Origin: Zymoseptoria tritici IPO323
Taxonomy: Eukaryota; Ascomycota; Dothideomycetes; Mycosphaerellales; Mycosphaerellaceae
NCBI RefSeq assembly: GCF_000219625.1
Contig: NC_018217.1
Location: 434,001-498,000 of the forward strand
Length of the DNA stretch: 64,000 bases
Direction of reading: 5' to 3'
Positions 14,201 through 25,142 of this stretch are shown here, one piece after another. How positions within the stretch are numbered: position 1 is the first letter of the stretch; every line of letters begins with the position of its first letter. The notes beneath the pieces were generated by a model. The model did not search any database, was not told the origin of the DNA, and worked only from the letters and a program-made list of their open reading frames with translations. The position numbers and the translations under genes were made by a program.

Positions 14201-17200
14201 AACAACAAGGTCGATGCGAAAGTGTTGGTTGCACTCTTCAAGGACATGTCCAACAAAGATCTCCAAATGCTCAAGGTCCAGCAGGGTGAAAGCCGGAAAA
14301 TGAGCACGGCCGAGAAACGCATTGCAAAAGTGCTCTGCAAGCTTTTGTCAGTCAATATGGATGACATTCGCCCGGACTCGAACTTGTTCTCCTTGGGCCT
14401 GTCATCCGTATCTGCAATCAACTTTGCGTCGCTTCTCAAACGGAGCGGCTTCAGCCGTGCCACTGTCGCCAGTGTCATGCAAAACACCACTGTGGACCGA
14501 TTGGCGACCTCCTTGGCCAACGAGCAGGATGCGGACAAGAGCAATGTCAATGCAATCAAACAAGCCCAACTGAGTATCTCTGCCTATGGGCGGCGGCATC
14601 TTGGCTTCGTGGCCCAAGCACTATCACTCAGAGTGTCTCGCATCCAATCCCTCTACCCGTGCACGCCTCTGCAGGAAGGTCTATTGATGGAGTCGACCAA
14701 ATCTTCGGACAGGCCTTACTTCAACGAGTTCTGGTTCGATGTGAGCGAACTGGATTCAGCACGGCTCGAGGGAGCTATCCGGCGAATGCATAGCCTGATC
14801 CCAATACTCCGAGTCTCTTTCGTGCGCACAGACGAAGGCTACTCGCAGGTGGTCGATGCCGAGCAGGAATGTCCATTGGAGTTCGTCACTCTTGAGCAAA
14901 AAGAAACAGATGCATTTGTTGCCAAGCGGAAAGCAGAGTGGCAATCACAAGTCGACGACCATGTCTCGAAGCCGTTCCAAGCTCTCTTGATCAAGACTGC
15001 TTCGAAAGCCTGTCTGATCTTCTTCGCGCACCATGCTCTCTACGATGGCGTCTCGTGGGAAGTCATGCTTGGAAAGCTGCAGGAGACTTACAGTACTGGT
15101 CAAGACGTCGATTGCGGCCCAAACTTCTTTGAGGCCCTTCCCTTCGGCCCTCTCTGCTCTGCGCAGTCCGATGCGAAGCTTTTTTGGAATGAACACCTCG
15201 ACGGTATCGACTTCCAGCCGTTAGAAAGAAGCGCTGAAGATTCTGCTGATGGTGGTTCGTCCACTTCTGTCAGATTCGACCATGCTCAAAAGCTTGAGGC
15301 CACGCGAAGAAAGCTCGGAGTGTCCCATCAAGCTCTCTTCCAAGCAGCCTTTGCTGTTGCTTTGCACCAGTTCGCTCCACAGGTGCAGGCTTACGGCCTG
15401 GTGCTATCGGGGCGATCTATTGGTGTCGACAGAGCAGACGAGATCATCGGTCCGCTTTTCAATACTGTGCCGTTTGGCCTGAACATCCATCCAGACGACA
15501 CTTGGTACCAGTACCTTCAGCGATGCCACGCTTCCAACGCAGATATGCTGCCCTTCCAGCACACTTCTTTGAGGGACATCCGCAAGCTTTCCAACAGACA
15601 GTCATCGGATCCATTGTTTGACACAGTCTTCGTCTTCCAGCAGCCTTCGGTTATCAAGTCTACGCCCAGCGGGATGACACTGAAACCAATACAGAAAGAT
15701 TCACCACCAGAATTCGGCCTCGCTGTGGAGGTAGAGATGGATCCGTCGGGAGAAGCCAGCGTCACCATAGCAGCGCAAAAAGATATTGCCACCGAGGCGG
15801 CCATTACCCAGCTAGGTTGCGACTTCGATAAAGCCTTGCGCTGTATCATGGAGTCCTCCGGATCCCAAATATCGGACGCATTTAATGTGACGAGAGCGAA
15901 ACACAAGCTTTCTTCCAGGAAAGCACCAGAGCCTGACACGGCGCAAAGATCTGATAGAAAATTCGTATGGACGGCAGAGGCGAGAACTGTGCAAGAGGCA
16001 ATTGCGCAAGTCGCAGACTGCGATGTGGATACTGTCACCGAGCACTCGGCAATCTTCACACTCGGCCTTGACAGCATTGACGCCGTGAAGCTCGCGTCAA
16101 GACTAAAGCGTGCCGGCGTGTCACTGCCCGTCAGCAAGATCTTACAAGCCCAGACTGTTGCCAACATGATGGAAGCGATCGACTCGCACGCGGGCGAAAG
16201 CCAGACCGCAATTCAAGCCAGCCAATTGTCCGACCAAGAGAAGCAGCTTCAGAGCTTGCGAGAAGCGTTTGATTCGAGCCTTGACAACAGCGTAGAGCGC
16301 ATTCTGCCGGTGCCACCAGGACAGGAGGCTTTGGTTGCAGACATGCTACGATCAGAGCTTCACCAGTACTACAATTCTGATGTCCTCAAGTTGCGAGAAG
16401 ATGTGGACGAGACGAGGCTTCAGCGCGCTTGGCAGACTGTCGTGGATGCATATCCTATTCTCCGGACATCTTTTATTGAAGTGGCAAATCCAGATCTCGA
16501 CGCTGTCTTCGCTCAGCTCGTGCATCGCCCGGCACCATTGGAGTTCGCCGAGTTCCGAGCCGGCCAGCTCAGCGAAATTGGGGACTATGTTGAGAAAACC
16601 AGGCGGGAGGTACTCAAATCCTACAGCCGCCGGTCACCATTACGGTTATGCATAGCTACGATATCGACAGAGCGCTACTTGGTACTTTCCTTGGCCCATG
16701 CACAATACGACGGCCACAGTCTCGGATTATTGCATCAGGACGTGTTGCAAGCATATCACCACAACTTCGAGGCTCGACCGCCTTACGACAATCTGATCAA
16801 TCAGGCCTTAGATGCGACCGGACCGGCAGCTTTGGACTTCTGGCGTGGGACGCTCACCGGCGCAAGGACTGCACGTTTCTGTGACGCCTCTAATGTCGGC
16901 GAGTCAGCCGCTACTTCCCACCGAGTGGAACGCGCATCCAGCATATCGGTGGCCGATACGAGGTCTCTTTGCCAGAAACTTGGTATCTCGCTTCCAGCTC
17001 TTGCACAAGCTTCATGGGGTGCCTTGCTGGCCAACCATGTACAAGAGATGGACGTCATATTTGGCGTTGTTCTGGCCTGCAGAGACAGTGAGGAAGCTGA
17101 GAATGTCATGTTTCCGACGATGAACACCGTACCTATGCGGATGTCCCTCCACGGCTCGGGTGAAGAGATGCTTCGTGATATGCAGAACGCTATCAATCAA

Positions 17201-19302
17201 GCAGGACCATTTAAGAGAACACCATTACGGGCAATTCAAGCTGCCTGCGCTGGCACGGTGAGCCACCAGACTGCAGACAACGCTCTGATCGATACACTCT
17301 TCATCTATCAGCAAGGTCCTGAAGCGACAGAAGGAGACCCAGCCACGCTGTACGAGTCTGTCGATGCAAATTCCAATGTTGAATTTCCAGTCGCGGTCGA
17401 AGTTGAGGTTGTGAACGAGCAGTTCATCATTCGGGCAGCGTGCAAGAATTATGCCTTGAACGAAGAAGACGCCAAAACACTTCTTGAGCGCTACGACGAC
17501 ATCCTCAAGTTCTTCGCATACACCTCAGACAGAGCAATGGTAGAATTCTCGGGTAGGGAAGTCTCCATCTGCGGATTGGCACCGTTCGAGCAGAGCACAG
17601 GTCTCTCCACATCTCACTCCGTCAAAGACGAACTCACAGACTCGGAAGATGAGCCAGACGAGAATGCTTCACTTACCGGAACCATATGTAATGCCATGGC
17701 GCAGGTTTCAAGGACACCAGTGGAAGAGATCTCGTCCAATGCCACGATCGAGAGTATTGGAATAGACTCCATCTCTGCGATCAAAGTGACAGCACTGCTG
17801 CGCAAATTGGACGTCAAAATCTCCGTCAGCGATATGCTCAAAGCACAGACAGCGCGACGAATGGCAGAAGTTGCCAGAACAACATCTGATGTGCCAGTGA
17901 CCAATGGAGACACGGCTTCGAAGTCTGTCGCAGGCGCCCTCGAACATCTTGACTTGGTCGCTATCCAACAGAAGGCCAACGTCCGGAATGATGACCTGGA
18001 GACGGTACTGCCTGCAACGGCCGGACAGCTGTACATGCTCGCGATGTGGCGGCGGACTAACGGTCAACTGTTCTATCCCACCTTTCGATACCATCTCAAA
18101 ACAACGGTCTCGGCTGACGAACTGTCGTCGGCATGGCAAGAAATCGTGAAGCGCAACCCTACACTGCGCACGGTACTATGTTCGACCGGAGACAAGGCGA
18201 TCCCTGTTGTGCAGTTCGTTCTCAGACACAATCCCCGCCCCGAAAACGACACACATCGACAGCCGCTGGTCAATGTGCGGCTGACAAGCGCCAACGATGG
18301 ATACGACATCGAGCTCAAGATCCACCATGCTCTTTACGATGCGGTGTCGTTGCCGATATTGATGCAGGAGCTTCAAACCCACCTTGCCGGCCATGGTTGC
18401 GAGGACTCGACTGTCAAATTCGAGGAGTTCATCGCGCTCTCCGTCCGTCCGTCAGCTCGCCAGTCCCGTAAAGACTTCTGGACTGACTATGTCCGCGATG
18501 TCCATCCTCACCGTCTCCCACAGTCAAAGGGCATTTCGAATCGCAAAGTCGAGATCTTCAAACCCAACATCCTCAGTCCTGGCGCCGACCTCGATCGCTG
18601 TGCTCGCACGGCTCAAGTCACCGTCCAGGCCATTCTCTTCGCATCCTACGCTCGAATATACGCCCGACATGCCGTGCAAGAAGCAGCGGGTAAGGATGTT
18701 GTCCTGGGCATCTACATCGCGAATCGTGCTCACTTGCCCGACCTTGATCGCCTCACTTCACCCACTCTAAACCTCGTGCCGCTGGTCGTGCGGTCTCCAC
18801 TGGAGACCGATCTGTTGTCATCCGCCAAGAAGATCGACCGAGACCTGCGACTTATCGGCGCGGTGGAAAATGCGACCGTGTCACTGGCGGACGTTCTCGA
18901 CTGGTCGCATGGCGCCATCAAAATTGACTCGTTCGTCAACTTTTTGCGACTTCCAGCGAATGAGGAGGGTGTCCAATCTGAGGAAGTGCTTGTTCAGACG
19001 TCCAACGGATGGGAAGAGGGCGTAAGCCGAGTCACAGAGCCAGCGGAAGATGACAAGTCGTCCGTACCAGAGGAACTGGAAACGCTCGAGCCAGGAGAAG
19101 CATACGGTGTAAGTGCACTTTTGGTGGATGCGGTTCGGACTCGACTAATCTGTTTCAACAGCACGCTCTCGATATTGAGCTTTCGCAACAGGGAGATGCT
19201 TTGGCCATGGGGCTGTTCTGCCGAGAAGACATGGTGTCGCTAGAGGAGGGCGAGTCGTTGGTGGAGGAGTTGGCAGCGGAGATCGAAGAGATTCTGAAAT
19301 GA
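5283..19302 (+). CDS. sidC: Ferrichrome-type siderophore nonribosomal peptide synthetase (SidC/NPS2-like)
   Basis: Cytosolic NRPS that would assemble a hydroxamate siderophore from amino acids and N5-acyl-N5-hydroxyornithine. Three exons (5283-11929, 11983-19108, 19162-19302) give 4637 aa. Both introns are 53 nt with GTAAGT donors; the last exon adds a short acidic tail. Order read from core motifs: A1 (YTSGSTGQPKG ~172, YRTGD ~403), T1 (GVDS ~560), C1 (~640-1050), an A-domain remnant keeping only the A6-A10 half (YRSGE ~1120), T2 (LGMTS ~1310), T3 (LGLNS ~1398), C2 (HHALYDG ~1601), T4 (IGLDS ~1945), C3 (~2030-2450), A2 (YTSGTTGTPKG ~2612, YRTGD ~2834), T5 (LGLSS ~3019), C4 (HHALYDG ~3233), T6 (LGLDS ~3575), C5 (HAQYDG), T7 (IGIDS ~4141), C6. 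The iterative C-terminal T-C-T-C is typical of ferrichrome synthetases. No thioesterase is present. Product identity (ferricrocin or another ferrichrome) is not determinable here. Confidence 0.93.
8400..9080 (+). other. Degenerate adenylation-domain remnant within the NRPS
   Basis: Residues about 1040-1265 lie between C1 and T2. They align by eye only with the second half of an A domain: an A6-like segment, YRSGETGRL in place of YRTGD(L), GRVDDLVTFKG in place of GR.D.QVK.RG, and an A10-like EGKLDKQ. The ATP-binding P-loop (YTSGTTG-type) and the YGPTE motif are absent. This unit therefore cannot activate an amino acid by itself. Confidence 0.75.
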
Positions 19303-19824
19303 AGTGCTCACGTACATACGGCATTGTTTTGACGGAGTTTTATTGGCAGCATGGGAATTGGCGTTACGATGCATTAAAGGTATAAAGAGCATATCGTGTG
19401 AGATACAGTAATAATACCAAGACGGGATGTTCAGCGGGTGAGACCTCTCATCGTGTTTGCCGGCGATCCTCTACTTCTGCACCACGCTGCGCATTTTCTT
19501 AACGCTATTCCGCCTAGTTCAGCGGAGGCGGCGGCGCCCTGAAAAATCTCAAAACTTTTGTGTGTCTCCTTGTCAATCATCATCCATTCAATCATTCCCA
19601 CCAGTCCCATGCGTGATTCAAACAAAGCTCCGTCGCTGTATGCTGACCTTGAAGACAACGCATATTTTTATGCTCGATCCAATTCCAGGTTGCTTGTTCT
19701 GTGCTCAAAAAACGCTCCCGGGAGGCTCCTCAAACTCCTCATCGCCAACAAGCTCCTGCTCTGATACAATGATGGGCTCCTTCACTTCGCCCAACTCGGG
19801 CATCAGAAGTGTCCCCGGCGAGCA
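19303..19824. other. Convergent 3' region, no gene seen
   Basis: Lies between the NRPS stop and the stop of the minus-strand AGM1 gene. Only short open frames without recognisable content. It probably holds the 3' UTRs and polyadenylation sites of both genes. Confidence 0.5.
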
Positions 19825-21477
19825 CTAAGCACCTTGACCACTTCGAGATTTGATCAAATTTCCGACACTGTGAACCATGTGATCGACATCGTAGGCTTCG
19901 CTGGCCTCGCCGTAAATTCTGACGGCATCCTCGGTGCCGGATGCGCGGACAAAGCAGCGACCGTTCTTGTACTTGGCGACCTCGGCGTCGATCTGCTCCT
20001 GAAGCCCTGGTGGGCTCTCTAGTTTCTGCTCTGCGGTGCCGGGAACGGTCGTGTAGTCATCACGACGCTGCACAACTTGCTTGGCGAGCTTGTTCGGCAT
20101 GTCGGTATATGTCGCAAGCCATTCTTTGACGGTGTATTCTTTGTGAGCGAGGATGGCCTCGATGAGGAGGAAGTCGGAGATGGCATCACCAACGGTCTGG
20201 TTGATCAGCTCCGTCAAAGCGCGGAGCGTCTCAAGTGACTCGAGTTGAGCGGGCGATTCTGGTTCCTGCTTGTAGATTGTTTTGATCGCGTGGTTGGAGA
20301 ACAGAATGGTGCCGTGGCCGTTGGCTTCGAAGTACACACCGATGTCGTACCGTGCTGCGGCGTGGTGAAGGTGCTTAACACCAGTGGGCGTGAACTCCGC
20401 TTTCAACTTGAGTCGATCTTCAATGAACTTGGTGCTGGCTCCATTCGCGTATGCAGTTTGTACGATTCCAAGCTGGATTTTGTCCGACAAACCACACTTG
20501 TCAACAAGCTCGCCGAGGAACGAGGCCGCCAGCGTCGCGATACGGTCTCCATCCAGCAGCCGGAAGATGCTACCCTCTTCGTTGAAAAAGTAAAGGATGC
20601 GATCAGCGTCGCCATCGAAAGCGCACCAGCGGTCGTGCGGCTTGCCGTTGAAACCAGCGGGCACTTTCTGCTGCGTCTTGACGAAGTCGGCACCGCAGTC
20701 TTTATTGAGCACGGCCGCGTCTTCGATCCGGTCGTTCTTGACGGTGATTTTCAAGCCAGTCTCGTCCTCAGAGGGTAAGTACTTCAGCGCTTCTTGGAGC
20801 TTTGGTGCGCCAACACCGTTGGCACAATCGACAGTCACAGGGCTGGACGCTTTTGTGTTCTTCATCACAGCTTTGAAAGCTGCAGCCAGCTTCTTGTAGT
20901 ATCCAGCTTCCGAGACCTCGCCGTACGGATTCTTGTCATTCTGGGTGTTGGTGGAACGAACGAGGTAGTGCAGTTGAGGCGTTGTGAGGATGCCAAAGTC
21001 CTTGGACTCCACGCCCGTGACGTTCAGACCAGCTTGAAGCGCCTTGACAAGACGGATGCCCGAAGGACGAGTATCCCGAGCGTATATAACCCTCGCAGGC
21101 TTTTCCTGATCGATACCAAACTTTTGAACGACATGGCTGTAGGCGTTCATGGTCTCCTCCGGGGTCTTGCCATTGACGATGTATGTTGCCCATTGCTCCC
21201 ACTCTTGCTCCAGCATCTCTCCCATGGGATCGACCAGCTTGACGCCGTTGTCTTCGGCCGGGTTGTGCGAGGCCGTGATCATAACGCCAATGGTCTGGCC
21301 GTTCAGCTTGCGAGAGCGCAGGCCAGCCAGCAGGCCCATTCCGAACATGACATGGTCGAGATAGTCGCCCTTGAGCCGGAAACCCGCCGTGCCGTATGTG
21401 AACTTTTCGACTTCGGCAGGACGAGGGAACTTGGCGACCTCGTCGACGATGCCCGCCGCGAAGTCTTTGGGTGCCAT
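19825..21477 (-). CDS. AGM1: Phosphoacetylglucosamine mutase (AGM1/PCM1)
   Basis: Converts GlcNAc-6-phosphate to GlcNAc-1-phosphate in the cytosol, feeding UDP-GlcNAc synthesis for chitin, N-glycans and GPI anchors. A single exon of 550 aa, the usual family length. The phosphoserine loop TASHNP (Ser about 70), the metal-binding loop DGDADR (288-293), the sugar-binding loop FEANGHG (about 386) and the C-terminal phosphate loop RASGTED (about 515) are all present in the order typical of alpha-D-phosphohexomutases. The FEANGHGT form favours AGM1 over ordinary phosphoglucomutase. The frame is open 47 codons upstream, but the ATG at 21475-21477 starts the conserved part and follows a GCTGG tandem repeat unlikely to be coding. 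Divergent from mL40. Confidence 0.93.
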   Translation of the reverse strand: MAPKDFAAGIVDEVAKFPRPAEVEKFTYGTAGFRLKGDYLDHVMFGMGLLAGLRSRKLNGQTIGVMITASHNPAEDNGVKLVDPMGEMLEQEWEQWATYIVNGKTPEETMNAYSHVVQKFGIDQEKPARVIYARDTRPSGIRLVKALQAGLNVTGVESKDFGILTTPQLHYLVRSTNTQNDKNPYGEVSEAGYYKKLAAAFKAVMKNTKASSPVTVDCANGVGAPKLQEALKYLPSEDETGLKITVKNDRIEDAAVLNKDCGADFVKTQQKVPAGFNGKPHDRWCAFDGDADRILYFFNEEGSIFRLLDGDRIATLAASFLGELVDKCGLSDKIQLGIVQTAYANGASTKFIEDRLKLKAEFTPTGVKHLHHAAARYDIGVYFEANGHGTILFSNHAIKTIYKQEPESPAQLESLETLRALTELINQTVGDAISDFLLIEAILAHKEYTVKEWLATYTDMPNKLAKQVVQRRDDYTTVPGTAEQKLESPPGLQEQIDAEVAKYKNGRCFVRASGTEDAVRIYGEASEAYDVDHMVHSVGNLIKSRSGQGA

Positions 21478-21825
21478 GGTGAGTGGGATGTCGTGGGCGA
21501 GTTGGAGGGGAGGGAGACGCTGAAGAAGTACGGAGAGAGGTGGCGAAGAGGAGAGCGTGTCCAGTTCGAATTGGATGCTGGGCTGGGCTGGGCTGGGCTG
21601 GGCTGGCCTGACTGCCACTGCCCTGGGCTGCGATCAATGCGAAACACGAGACGAAACCAGCTGAGGCCCCCGTGTTGCAAGCTGTTTCTGTTTCTGAGCT
21701 GCTGCAGAATGACGATCATCCGTCGGCGGCCCGAGAGCCTTGTTTTTAGCCTTTTGGACAATGGGGAGACAGGACGACTTGGATCACGACGAGAAATCAC
21801 CATTCACCATACCATCCCATCCAAC
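21478..21825. promoter_or_regulatory. Divergent promoter between AGM1 and mL40
   Basis: 348 bp between two divergent ATGs, containing a six-copy GCTGG tandem repeat close to the AGM1 start. No gene is seen inside it. Confidence 0.5.
21577..21606 (+). repeat. (GCTGG)6 tandem repeat
   Basis: Six perfect copies of the pentamer GCTGG, 100 bp upstream of the AGM1 start codon. On the minus strand this would be a CCAGC repeat in the 5' leader. Confidence 0.95.
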
Positions 21826-22453
21826 ATGCATCAGACGCCCTCCATGGCTCTCCTCCGCTCCTTCAACTCGGTCTTCGCGCCGTCAAGTACCATCTGGACC
21901 GCCAGAGCATGTCTTTTGCAGACGCAATCGACACAACAAAACTCTCTCTTCTCATCTACAACTCCAGCACAGGCGCGCAAGAAGGGTGCACCGAAGAAAG
22001 ATCCTCGAATCAGTGAGCATTGGAAGTTCTGGAAAGTAGCATGACCTTACTAACACTCAGTCAGCCGCGATCCGCTACCACTTATACCACCCGAAGACCC
22101 CACGACCGCTTCATTTCTCCCGCAATCGCGCTCTACGGCATTGGACTATTCACCGCGCATGGCAACGGCATCTCGACAATCAACGGAGAACACGCGAGCT
22201 CGATCTTGAACGACAATACAATGCCATGGCCTCGGCCTGTGAGGCTCTACGGCTGATTGACGATGATGGTCTGACGGAGCAAGAGGCGGAGCATTACGGT
22301 GCGCTTCAGCAGCGTTCGGAGAAGGAGGTGGGACGGTTATATCGCCAGGCGATGATGAAGGATAATGTCTGGGATGGAGTTCCCATTGAATACGCGAGGA
22401 TGCAGACGGAGACTCCAGGGCGGGATGGATGGAATTATGGCTGGACACGATGA
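21826..22453 (+). CDS. MRPL28: Mitochondrial large-subunit ribosomal protein mL40 (MRPL28 family)
   Basis: Structural protein of the mitochondrial ribosome large subunit. Two exons, 21826-22012 and 22065-22453, encode 191 aa; the 52-nt intron has donor GTGAGC, a CTTACTAAC branch site and a CAG acceptor. Among the possible acceptors, only CAG at 22062-22064 gives the continuous family pattern, with IRYHLYHP, TPRPL, SRNRALRHWTIHRAW and, near the end, VPIEYAR. The N-terminus is rich in Ser, Arg and Ala with few acids, as expected for a mitochondrial targeting peptide. A second in-frame ATG at 21844 could be the real start. Confidence 0.85.
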
Positions 22454-22768
22454 TGAGATTTGCATTGGAGTGTACACTATGGGTCGAGGCGCCGCCAACT
22501 GCGGAGAGAGCGTGCTTTACACCTCAGCGTTGCAGCGAGCAGATCTAAAGCCATTGGCCAGCATGGCGCCATTTCCGCATACAAGATGCCAGCCAGTCTA
22601 CCACACGACCTATCCGTGGTTCGCGGAGGCACGAATGCGCATATAAAGCAAAGCATGATCATGCTGCTAGTTCGGACAGCATGCGAATTCTTGTGAGTCC
22701 AGAAGATGAGCCACGCCCTCAAAGATACCTCCGGCATGCAATATTACTACCTTGCGGCCATCGCACGG
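22454..22768. other. Intergenic, no gene seen
   Basis: Convergent 3' space between mL40 and the TDT transporter. Nothing recognisable. Confidence 0.5.
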
Positions 22769-24519
22769 TCATACCATGCTGCCGTCAGATCGCTTCGTAG
22801 GATTCGTCTCTGGCGTTGCGGCTCCGAGTGGTACGTCGTGTACAGTCTCGGCTTGTTCGTCAATGTCGTTGTCGTGATCCGCCTTACTGCGAATAATCTC
22901 AGGAAGAACTGCCTGGTTGACTCGCAGTCGCAGATTTCCCTCATCAAGAGGTGAGCTACGTTGCCCGGCAGAAGGCAACGTTTCTGCGCTGCCATCCTTC
23001 CAGCCGCCTTCCTCACGATCCTCCTGCTTCTGCGGCCACAATATGTCTTTGACGATGACCGCTCGAATCATCATGGTGAAGACGGTGATCCACGTGAGGA
23101 CCACGATGATGCTCATGATGCAACCGACGATGCTGATCCCTCGGTTCGACAAGGCGTTTGCGATCGCAAATGTCGCGGTGGTGAGCGCAGTGTTTGGAAA
23201 CACGTAGGAGTAGAAAGTCATGGCGAATCCCAGCGTGCCTTTGCGTACGCACGACCAGTGAGCACCGACCGAGACGAGGAAGAACCAGATGGCAAGTCCC
23301 CACAACCAGAGGCCAACCCAGATGGAGACAATCTTCGACACCTCGCCGGCCAACTCGCCGTTGCCCATGAAGTCCGGAGGCACGACTCGGGGCAGCGTCT
23401 GTCCCATTGTCACGATTCCAGCAATTGTGAACCCGGAAGGACCGACCGACACAAACATGCCCGGACGGAGATTCTCCTGCGGTAACTTCTCGGTCATCAG
23501 ACGGTAGATGAAGGCCGCGTAGATCATGAGGGAGAGGAGAAACCCGATGCCTTGGAACACGAATCCCCCCACGATGATGCTGAGCGCCTCGAGCGGCCGA
23601 TGGGTGAGGGCTGCCGCCAGTGCACCGGCGTGTGGACCGATGACCAGCAGTGGGTAACACGGAAAGATCCATATCGGTGTCATTTGAGAGATGGTGAAAG
23701 TTTGAGTCGACCAACTAGGTGTCGTTGAGATCAGTATGTCGTCTGCGGCGGCTCATGTCCAGTATTATGACCGTGCAAAGTTGTACTCACAGGATCAGGT
23801 AGATGCCACAACTAAAGACAACTGCCAGAACGCAATAGACCCAGAACAATATCACCATGGTCGACAGCAGCCACTCTCCTGTGCTTCCTTTGGTCAAGCC
23901 GTATTGAGAGATGTTCATCAAGATTGTACCTAAACCACACAGGACATTAGGGTTAGCACTGTTGAGCCAGTGAGATCAGGCTTAAGCAAGACCAGACATA
24001 CCGATGCTGATCACACTTGCGGGTATGAAAAGGCTCTCGGTTGGATGCAGTATCGAATGCAAAAAGGTCGATGGGTAGAAGTAGAAGCGGAGGGAGATCA
24101 TGGCCACGTTGAAGATGAACAGTACGATGTTCAAGAGGAAGAAGAACACGCCGATTGCGTAGATGCCGTTGAACCGATAAGGTACTGGATGTATGAAGTC
24201 AGCACATTGGACCAAATTCGTCGATGGCGACCTGGTCAGTCATACCATAGTAGAGGACGTTGGCGACGCCGCCGGTGGCCATTGTCATTGTGAACCATGT
24301 CCAGGTGAAATGCCGAATCCGTTCCTTGAAGTGCAAGTGGTGAACATGGCCTTTATGCACTGGCGTGGTCTGTCCCGTCTCATTCGATATCCAGTGGTCA
24401 GGTCTGCTTCGTCTTTGGCTCGAATGCATCGGCAGTTGCGTGGTCGACGAAGCCTTCTCGGGGTCAGCGGGGGGCTTTGGTGAGTACCAGAGTGATCTGG
24501 TCTCGGTAGCGCCAGCCAT
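22769..24519 (-). CDS. TDT-family C4-dicarboxylate/malic acid transporter-like membrane protein
   Basis: Ten-helix plasma-membrane transporter of the tellurite-resistance/dicarboxylate (TDT, SLAC1-like) family, which includes the malate permease Mae1 and the sulfite pump Ssu1. Four exons (24246-24519, 24002-24184, 23791-23929, 22769-23714) join to 513 aa. All three introns have GT donors and CAG or TAG acceptors and keep phase. Seen: a hydrophilic N-terminus, RHFTWTWFTMTMATGGVANV starting TM1, YRFNGIYAIGVFFFLLN, a central MTPIWIFPCYPLLVIGPHAG, later GFAMTFYSYVFPNTA, and a charged C-terminal tail. The first helix motif resembles the Mae1 branch more than Ssu1, but the substrate cannot be read from sequence. 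Another ATG 27 codons upstream (24598-24600) is possible. Confidence 0.85.
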
Positions 24520-25142
24520 CTCGGGCTGAGAAAAGTCGTGGCGACGATGCCGCCGTGTCGTGACGGTGGCTGTGGAGCGATGTCTGGCGAGGCGAATCAC
24601 TGGGCGTATGACGGAGCGGTCTGTCGTTGTGAGTGCTTCAGTGCGTCGGGTGGGCTTTGACCCGGATCGTCTGTGCGAACGAGCGCCGTGTGATCATTCT
24701 CTCTCCGCTCACTCACTTTCGCCCACTCCGGCTCACTATCATCCATTGTCGGTCTGCGAAAGTGCGGTGCATATTGGACGAAAAGAGCTGTGCAGGTCGC
24801 CGCGAGCTACTGAACGGCTATACCATGCCGAACTCTCCACCAGGGTCGGGCTAGCACGGCATCATCCAAAAATACGTCGCATTGGCAATCGTGACAAACA
24901 CTACTACTTACTTCATCACGACATGCAAGGATAGCAGCGAAGGAGCTTTATCAAGTTCACGTTCGAATGGACTTTTCAACATCTTGTGTAAGCCTTTCCA
25001 AACTTGACGACCAAAAGGCTATGACGTCCGAGGTAAAATCCAGAACGACAGGTCCCAACAGAGCTCGCCAAATCGCCATGGAACCCGTACAAGCAAATTC
25101 AAACTGAACAATGCCACCGCAATTAGCATCTGATCCCTCCGC
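24520..25142. other. Intergenic, no gene seen
   Basis: Upstream of the TDT transporter and downstream of the sugar-transporter remnant. Contains only short frames without recognisable content. Confidence 0.45.

Noticed and set aside
20794..22044. 416-codon plus-strand open frame
   Set aside because: Most of it is antisense to the AGM1 gene. Only its last part, from 21826, coincides with exon 1 of mL40, which is annotated separately.
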